Shown here one piece after another: positions 58,466 through 64,000 of a DNA stretch of 64,000 nucleotides. The notes under the pieces are model-generated. The model worked only from the letters and a program-made list of their open reading frames with translations. It had not been told where the DNA came from and searched no databases. A program made the position numbers and the translations under genes. Position 1 is the first letter of the stretch, and every line of letters starts with the position of its first letter. The stretch is from Methylobacterium sp. C25. GTDB taxonomy: Bacteria; Pseudomonadota; Alphaproteobacteria; Rhizobiales; Beijerinckiaceae. The stretch is taken from contig NZ_JAAUVI010000004.1 in assembly GCF_021352225.1 (NCBI RefSeq), forward strand, positions 62,001 to 126,000. Direction: 5' to 3'.

Positions 58466-58606
58466 CGCGGCAGTTTCCTTCGCCAGCTCAATGGAGAGCA
58501 TGTCGAGCAAGACACGAAGCCGGAAGCCGCCGTTATTTCCTAATAATTCTCTGGCTTCCCGGCACAGGCCCGCCACGCTCTCAAGAACTTGTTCCTCTTG
58601 AGGCAT
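58394..58606 (-). CDS. Small hypothetical protein, antisense overlap with DUF6894 gene
   Basis: 70 residues from ATG 58606 (MPQEEQVLESVAGLCREARELL). A helical Leu-rich stretch (FRLRVLLDMLSIELAKE) could be real. The last 72 bases run antisense to the DUF6894 gene. No family recognised. Confidence 0.35.
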   Translation of the reverse strand: MPQEEQVLESVAGLCREARELLGNNGGFRLRVLLDMLSIELAKETAASVDLADQPDRGHGGAGPVSDGDD

Positions 58607-59027
58607 AATCCTCTCTGCGACGCCGTGAACACATCGCCCCAGATGGAATGAACGGCCGAGCCGCGTCCAGGACTTTGTTGCCGGGGACTTGCCCGTCGCC
58701 CGCACCATCGCGCGTTTAGTTGATGACTTGTGTTTTTTGAGCAACGGGCAGGGCAAGTCGCGTTAGCGCCATCTCTCTACCTCCACGCATCCGCACTCTC
58801 GCATCAATTCGATCCTGGATGCGAATGCCTTTGCATGAATTTTTTGAAATACTCTCTCCGCATGTGGCCGCCTATTCTATAGAGAGATCGCCGTATTTTC
58901 CGGAAACTTCATCATGAAGGCTTCGGATTTACGGTTGGCGTGCTCAGTCGATACCGCGCAAGAATGACCTATTGGCTGAGCTTCCGGCAAACGGCCAAGC
59001 GTCATCCAGTCCATCTCCCGCACAGCC
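58607..59027. other. Gene-poor AT-richer stretch
   Basis: Contains AT-rich runs (ATGAATTTTTTGAAATACTC, TATTCTATAGAGAG) and no supported gene, tRNA or repeat. It may hold promoters for the flanking genes. Confidence 0.4.
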
Positions 59028-59420
59028 TCAACGACCGGCGCCCCGGTGGTCGAGGCAGGCCGCGGCGACGATGCCCGCCGCATAGGCGAGGATGTTCCAG
59101 CCTGAAAAAATTCGACCGAGCAGGAGCTGGCCGGCGAGAGTGAAGCGGAACGCATCGAGACCGGGTGTGTGGAACAGGCGAAGCAGTTCGACCGAGATCG
59201 CCACGGCAAGGGCGACGGCGATCACCATTCGCGTGCGCGCACCCGCCATCAGGAAGGCGACGATCCCGTAGACCATCGCGCCCCACAGCACGCTGCCGAC
59301 GTACTTCACGACGCCGGCGGGGAGGCCGACCGGCACCAGCCGCAGCATCGTTCCGAGTACGATGACGGCGAGCGTCGCGACCAGGATCACCAGCCGGCTT
59401 CGAACGAGAAACCGCATCAT
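59028..59420 (-). CDS. DUF2809 small membrane protein
   Basis: 130 residues with about four membrane helices (LVILVATLAVIVLGTMLRL, YVGSVLWGAMVYGIVAFLM, MVIAVALAVAISVELLRL, WNILAYAAGIVAAACL), matching the DUF2809 plan. It starts at one of two adjacent ATG codons. Function unknown. Confidence 0.75.
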   Translation of the reverse strand: MMRFLVRSRLVILVATLAVIVLGTMLRLVPVGLPAGVVKYVGSVLWGAMVYGIVAFLMAGARTRMVIAVALAVAISVELLRLFHTPGLDAFRFTLAGQLLLGRIFSGWNILAYAAGIVAAACLDHRGAGR

Positions 59421-59690
59421 GGTCGCTCTTGGTTTCGGCCCGAGGCGTCGAAGCGCGGAGCCGGGTCCCGGGTTGCTCCGCTCCGCTAGCACGACATGAA
59501 GGTGAGCCGCATTCGGATAACCCAAGCCGCAATGCCCTTGCGAGGAGGCCGCCGCGTCGCATCCTTGCACAAGGAGAAACAATGCATTTTCGATTTCGGA
59601 CGTTCACCACGAAGTCAAGACACATCAACCTTCCCAGTATTCAAGTCGACATCGAGGAGTCGACTCAAGTTCTCGCGAAGGAGTGTTTCA

Positions 59691-60635
59691 ATGTCGAACG
59701 CAGACCATGCCCGGGTTCCAACAATAGACAGGCATGATGGGCCTGGGGCCTCGCCCGCAATCGTGCCGGCGACGCATCGTTCGGCGGGAGGTTCGACGAG
59801 CGCTCGAACGTTCAGGCAGGGCGAGTTCGACGTCACCGTCTTTAGCGACGGGCACATGATCGTGCCGGCGGCCTTCATCGCGCAGGACGCACCGGCCGAT
59901 CAGCGCGAAGAGGTGATCGAGCGCTCCGGCGCGCCTTCGCCGAACGTCCTGCCAGCGGCCAACGTGCCAGTTCTGCGCCGGGGAACAGAGCTCATCCTGT
60001 TCGATCTCGGCGATGGAGGCCGGTTTCAGCCAACGGAGGGGAAGCTTCTCGGCGCGCTGCGCGACGAACGCATCGATCCGAGAGAGGTCACCCAGGTCGT
60101 TCTCACGCATGCGCATCCCGACCATCTGTGGGGATTGAGAAACGTCGCAGGCGAGTTGAACTTCCCGAACGCGGATTACGTCATCGGCCAGACGGAATGG
60201 GATTTCTGGACGGCGCCCGATGTCGCCTCGCGGCTTCCCGAGGCCTTCCGGGGTGTCGTCCCTCAAACACAGAGCGATCTCGCTGCGATTGCACACCGCG
60301 TTCGCCTCTTGAAGGACGGCGACGAGGTCGCCGCCGGAATCTCGGCCGTAGCGACCCCCGGCCACACGCCCGGGCATCTCTCCTTTGCAGTCGCAGGCGG
60401 CGACGGCCTCTTCATCACGGCCGATGCCCTCACGCACGAGTTGATCTCGGTCGAGCATCCCGCCTGGCAGAACGGCTTCGACTATCAATCCGACGTCGCC
60501 ATAGCGACCCGGCAGCGCCTGCTCGATCGGCTGACGCACGACAGGATGGCGGTCCTGGCCTTCCATTTCCCGTTTCCGGGCCTCGGCAGGATCGAGAGAG
60601 CCGGCTCGGGCTACCGCTACACCGCCGCACGGTGA
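59691..60635 (+). CDS. MBL-fold metallo-hydrolase
   Basis: 314 residues. The zinc motif HAHPDH is at 140-145, followed by TPGHTPGHLSF and late ADALTHELIS and AFHFPFPG. ATG 59691 follows GAAGGAGTG and is preferred over an open extension to 59496. The substrate is unknown; related proteins include lactonases and quorum-quenching enzymes. N-terminal 30 or so residues are low-complexity. Confidence 0.85.
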   Translation: MSNADHARVPTIDRHDGPGASPAIVPATHRSAGGSTSARTFRQGEFDVTVFSDGHMIVPAAFIAQDAPADQREEVIERSGAPSPNVLPAANVPVLRRGTELILFDLGDGGRFQPTEGKLLGALRDERIDPREVTQVVLTHAHPDHLWGLRNVAGELNFPNADYVIGQTEWDFWTAPDVASRLPEAFRGVVPQTQSDLAAIAHRVRLLKDGDEVAAGISAVATPGHTPGHLSFAVAGGDGLFITADALTHELISVEHPAWQNGFDYQSDVAIATRQRLLDRLTHDRMAVLAFHFPFPGLGRIERAGSGYRYTAAR

Positions 60636-60727
60636 AGCCGGCGCGGGGCGCGGAGATGTCCGCGCCTCCTTCACGTGGACGGTACCGACCCGTTCGCATC
60701 CCGCGATCGCTCGCCGGGAGCGAGATC

Positions 60728-61990
60728 ATGACACCCGATGCCCCCCTGTCCCATTGCCGCCCGATCTATCTGGCTCGGTTGCTGCCGCTGTACCTGGCGA
60801 TCTTCGTCGGCTTCGTCGGCTACAGCCTGATGATCACGATCTTCACGCCGCTGGTGGTGAACGACGTGACGCTCGTGGCGACGTCATCGACGGGCACACG
60901 CTCGATCGTGCTCGGCATCCTGCTGAGCCTCTATCCGGCGGCCCAGTTTCTCGGCGCTCCCCGGCTCGGCGCCTGGTCGGATCGGTTCGGCAGAAGGCGG
61001 GTGCTGCTCGTCAGCCTGGCGCTGAGCGTCGTGTGCTATGTCGGCATTGGCGAGGCGCTGCATGCCCACCTGCTCTGGCTCCTGATGGCCGCGAGCTTTG
61101 CCTGCGGCCTGTGCGAGAGCAACATCGTGGTGGCTCAGAGCGCGATCACCGACATCGTGCCGCCATCGCTGCGCAACCGGTATTTCGGCTACGTCTACCT
61201 CGCGTCGAGCTCCGCCTATATCCTCGGACCCATCGGGGGCGGTCTGCTTGCGAATTCCGGCCATGTCGGCTGGTTCGGCAGCGACACGCCGTTCTGGGCC
61301 GTCCTGCTTCTTCTGGTTGCGACGACGGCCTGGGTCTGGTGGAGCTTCGCCGAAACCCGTCGAGGCGCCGATCAGCGTGGCTCCGGTCCCGATGCCGGCG
61401 GCCTCACGACCTTCCTCAGGTCCCTGAACGATGTCCGCTATCGCCGCTACTACGTGATCAACGGGCTGATCTATCTGGCGATCTTCGGATTCTTCCGCAG
61501 CTATCCGATGTATATCGAGGGCCGCTTCCAGCTCGGCCTCGCGGATCTCTCCTGGTTGATCGCCTGGGTCAGCGTCCCGATCGTGCTCGCCAATCTCTGG
61601 ATCACCGGGTTCGTCTCGGCCCGCTACGATGTTGCGGATATCGCGTTCTGGTCGGCGATCGCCGTCGGCATAGCCATGGTGGCGATCGTGCTGCCGGGTA
61701 GCCCGAGCTGGCTTTGGACGACCCTCGCGCTCACGGCGATGCCCCTGGCGCTGTGCCTTCCCAGTTTGGCGACCATGCTCTCCCTCGCGGCGCGCGACGG
61801 CGAGCAGGGAAGCGTGCTCGGCAACAACCAGAGCATCCAGGTGGGTGCGGAGGCACTGTCGGGCCTGGCAGCCGGTCTGCTGGCGACGCTCGATCTCCGC
61901 CTGCCCTTGGTCGCCCTCGGCATGGTGTCGATCGTCGCGGCCACGCTGATCGCGCGAAGCCCGAGACGCCGGATGGATGCTGAACGGTGA
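60728..61990 (+). CDS. MFS transporter, TCR/Tet-like
   Basis: 420 residues with about 12 membrane helices. Loop 2-3 motif GAPRLGAWSDRFGRRRVLL (motif A-like) and the helix-5 region SSAYILGPIGGGLLA match drug-proton antiporters of the tetracycline-resistance group. It is 92 bases after the MBL gene and may be co-expressed. Substrate unknown. Confidence 0.87.
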   Translation: MTPDAPLSHCRPIYLARLLPLYLAIFVGFVGYSLMITIFTPLVVNDVTLVATSSTGTRSIVLGILLSLYPAAQFLGAPRLGAWSDRFGRRRVLLVSLALSVVCYVGIGEALHAHLLWLLMAASFACGLCESNIVVAQSAITDIVPPSLRNRYFGYVYLASSSAYILGPIGGGLLANSGHVGWFGSDTPFWAVLLLLVATTAWVWWSFAETRRGADQRGSGPDAGGLTTFLRSLNDVRYRRYYVINGLIYLAIFGFFRSYPMYIEGRFQLGLADLSWLIAWVSVPIVLANLWITGFVSARYDVADIAFWSAIAVGIAMVAIVLPGSPSWLWTTLALTAMPLALCLPSLATMLSLAARDGEQGSVLGNNQSIQVGAEALSGLAAGLLATLDLRLPLVALGMVSIVAATLIARSPRRRMDAER

Positions 61991-62107
61991 CACCAGGGGT
62001 CGCCTCGTCATCACGCGCAAGAGCGCCGCAATCACGATGCGAGCATTTACACCGCCGGACCCGCCCGGTATCACCCCGGCCTTCACCGCACACGAGTTCA
62101 CCCCAAG

Positions 62108-63236
62108 ATGCGCGCCGAGATCGAGCAGAGCTCGGATGCCGCCAAGCAGTCTATAGGACTGCTGAGGAGGCATCTTTGACTGGGATACCGTCGATAAACG
62201 TCTCGCGGAGCTGAACGCCGCCTCCGAGAACCCCGACCTCTGGAACGACGCCGAGGCCGCGCAGAAGGTCATGCGCGAGCGCCAGCAGCTCGACGAGGCC
62301 GTCACCGCTATCCGCAAGCTGGAGCAGGCGCTTGAGGACGGCGCCACGCTGATCGAGCTCGGCGAGATGGAGGAGGATCAAGCCTCCATCACCGAGGGCG
62401 AGAACGCGATCAAGGCCGTCGAGAAGGAGGCCGCGAGCCGCCAGGTCGAAACCTTGCTCTCCGGCGAGGCCGACGGCTTCGACACCTATCTCGAAGTCCA
62501 TGCAGGCGCTGGCGGCACCGAGAGCCAGGACTGGGCCAACATGCTGCAGCGCATGTATGGCCGCTGGGCCGAGCGCCGGAAGTTCAAGGTCGAGATCGTC
62601 GAGATGACCGACGGCGAAGAGGCCGGGATCAAGGGCGCCACGCTCCTGATCAAGGGCCACAACGCCTATGGCTGGCTCAAGACCGAATCCGGCGTGCACC
62701 GCCTTGTGCGGATCTCGCCCTACGATTCCAACGCGCGGCGGCACACCAGCTTCGCGTCGGTCTGGGTCTATCCGGTGATCGACGATCGCATCGAGATCGA
62801 GATCAAGGAATCCGACTGCCGCATCGACACTTACCGGTCGTCCGGCGCGGGCGGCCAGCACGTCAACACCACGGATTCGGCGGTGCGCATCACGCACAAC
62901 CCGACCGGCATCGTGGTGGCCTGTCAGCAGGAGCGCTCGCAGCACAAGAACCGGGCCACCGCCTGGAACATGCTGCGCGCCCGGCTCTACGAGGCCGAGT
63001 TGAAGAAGCGCGAAGAGAAGGCCAATGCCGAGGCCGCCTCGAAGACCGATATCGGCTGGGGCCACCAGATCCGCAGCTACGTGCTGCAGCCCTATCAGCT
63101 CGTGAAGGATCTTCGCACGGGCACGCAGTCGACCGATCCGGACGAGGTGCTCGACGGCGATCTCGACCCGTTCATGGAGGCTTCGCTCGCGGCGCGGGTC
63201 TACGGCACCACAGAGGCGGTCGAGGATATCGACTGA
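62108..63236 (+). CDS. prfB: Peptide chain release factor 2, programmed +1 frameshift
   Basis: 375 residues when read as 62108-62176 joined to 62178-63236. Zero-frame starts MRAEIEQSSDAAKQ, meets an in-frame TGA at 62177-62179, and resumes in +1 with DWDTVDKRLAELN. The GGQ catalytic motif is at 248-250 (SSGAGGQHVNT). The stop-recognition tripeptide is SPY (203-205) rather than the usual SPF. RF2 ends translation at UGA and UAA and controls its own level by the frameshift. A plain caller would start at 62271 and lose the N-terminus. Confidence 0.95.
62165..62180 (+). promoter_or_regulatory. prfB +1 frameshift site
   Basis: AGGAGGCATCTTTGAC: a Shine-Dalgarno-like AGGAGG three bases before the slippery CTT, then the in-frame TGA and C. 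Spacing matches the classical prfB site. Confidence 0.95.
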
Positions 63237-63256
63237 TCGTGCAGCGGCGCGGAGGC

Positions 63257-64000
63257 CTATGGCCGCTGCGTCAGCTTCTGCAATTGCGCATGCGACCAGG
63301 CGACCCAGGATTCGCCGGCCAGGCCGTCGCGGCCCGGACGATCCGAGACCGGCTCGGGGTCCACGGCCTCGTCGGCCAGGCCGATGCCGGCCTTGAGGAA
63401 GCGCTGCGGATCGACCGGCTCGCCGTCGATCCGAACCTCGTAGTGCAGATGGTTGCCCGTCGAGCGGCCGGTAGAGCCGACGCGGCCGACGATGGTGCCG
63501 GCCTCGACCCGCTGGCCGGGCGTCACCGAAAAGCTCGCCAGATGCGCGTAGCGCGTGACGAGCCCGTGGCCGTGATCGACCTCGACCATGTTGCCGTAGC
63601 CGCCATTGGGCTCTGCCACGGTAACGCGGCCGGCCGCCGTGGCGCGGGCCGGGGCTCCGTGCTCGGCGCGCATGTCGATGCCCGTGTGTAGCGCAAGGCC
63701 GCGTGTGAAGGGATCGAGGCGGGCGCCGAAGGTGCTGGTGTAGACGGTGTCCTCGGCAAGCGGCTTGCGCAGGGGGAGGGTGGCCACCGTCCGGCGCAGC
63801 CGCTGCTCCTCGTCGCTGGAACGTTGCGCCTCGGCGAGCGCACGATCGAAAGCGTCCCCGGTCAGCGGGACCAGCGGGCCGCCGACGCCACGCTCCGGCT
63901 TGTCAAAACGGCTCGGGGCGAGACCAGCCCGCGCGATCAGGTCTCTGAGCCGCCCGACGTTGCGCGCCGTCTTAGCGCTGAGATCGCCCAGGACCTCCGA
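63257..64000 (-). CDS. M23 family peptidase, 5' end outside the window
   Basis: The frame runs unbroken from the right edge (base 64000) to the stop at 63257; a GTG at 63787 is internal. The LytM/M23 zinc motif is LHTGIDM with His and Asp, and the second His pair is in NHLHYEV. Such enzymes are murein endopeptidases or division activators. The upstream part (SDEEQRLRRTVATL, LAEAQR) is helical, as in EnvC-like proteins. It converges with prfB, 20 bases apart. Confidence 0.88.
   Translation of the reverse strand, partial: SEVLGDLSAKTARNVGRLRDLIARAGLAPSRFDKPERGVGGPLVPLTGDAFDRALAEAQRSSDEEQRLRRTVATLPLRKPLAEDTVYTSTFGARLDPFTRGLALHTGIDMRAEHGAPARATAAGRVTVAEPNGGYGNMVEVDHGHGLVTRYAHLASFSVTPGQRVEAGTIVGRVGSTGRSTGNHLHYEVRIDGEPVDPQRFLKAGIGLADEAVDPEPVSDRPGRDGLAGESWVAWSHAQLQKLTQRP

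Overview
This window is high-GC alphaproteobacterial chromosome. Gene content points to Methylobacteriaceae (Methylobacterium/Methylorubrum): a transaldolase-glucose-6-phosphate isomerase fusion, class I lysyl-tRNA synthetase, the long dCTP deaminase, a DUF6894 protein and the order fabD-fabG-acpP-fabF ... mltG-yicC-gmk. The genus is inferred; no search was run. Both ends of the window cut genes: an HD-GYP protein on the left and an M23 peptidase on the right.

Region 1 (1-21.4 kb) carries fatty acid synthesis and envelope genes. fabD, fabG, acpP and fabF are followed by a 7.7-kb block that separates fabF from mltG-yicC-gmk, genes that usually sit next to fabF in Rhizobiales. The block holds a tiny secreted peptide, an alpha/beta hydrolase, a FAD-dependent mutase-like oxidoreductase, and a four-gene operon of a GT2 glycosyltransferase, a methyltransferase, a GT87 enzyme and a GT-C-like enzyme. 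It looks like a surface-glycan or glycolipid cassette. After gmk come hslO, the Entner-Doudoroff genes edd and eda, and a Gly-rich secreted protein with three YGSPEYRRL repeats.

Region 2 (21.4-38.4 kb) has a minus-strand apaG-argE-speG run with overlapping ends, a long dcd and a DsbA-like thiol oxidoreductase. These are followed by a somewhat lower-GC methyltransferase, a DUF1194 von Willebrand-type protein and a sugar-phosphate cluster (GH15, tkt, tal-pgi, gnd, pgl). Two palindromic intergenic repeats of one family flank tal-pgi.

Region 3 (38.4-52.5 kb) is a complete nitrate assimilation locus: nasT-nasS, nrtABC, a stand-alone NirB-like FAD/NADH protein, a siroheme nitrite reductase (NirA type), a [4Fe-4S]-FAD-NADPH flavoprotein, nitrate reductase NasA with a C-terminal BFD-like domain, and cysG for siroheme. 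I read two near-consensus sigma-54 promoters, one before nasT and one before nrtA. The nrtA leader also contains a perfect 10-bp terminator helix that fits NasT-controlled antitermination. This is the most coherent system in the window. Its two-flavoprotein electron supply to NirA and NasA is the part most worth testing.

Region 4 (52.5-64 kb) has an SCO copper chaperone, a BcsA-like GT2 glycosyltransferase, a periplasmic solute-binding protein and lysK. Then comes a gene-poor, AT-richer stretch of about 1.3 kb with a DUF6894 protein, followed by a DUF2809 membrane protein, an MBL hydrolase and an MFS transporter. prfB is read through a programmed +1 frameshift, so its true start lies 163 bases upstream of the longest plain ORF.
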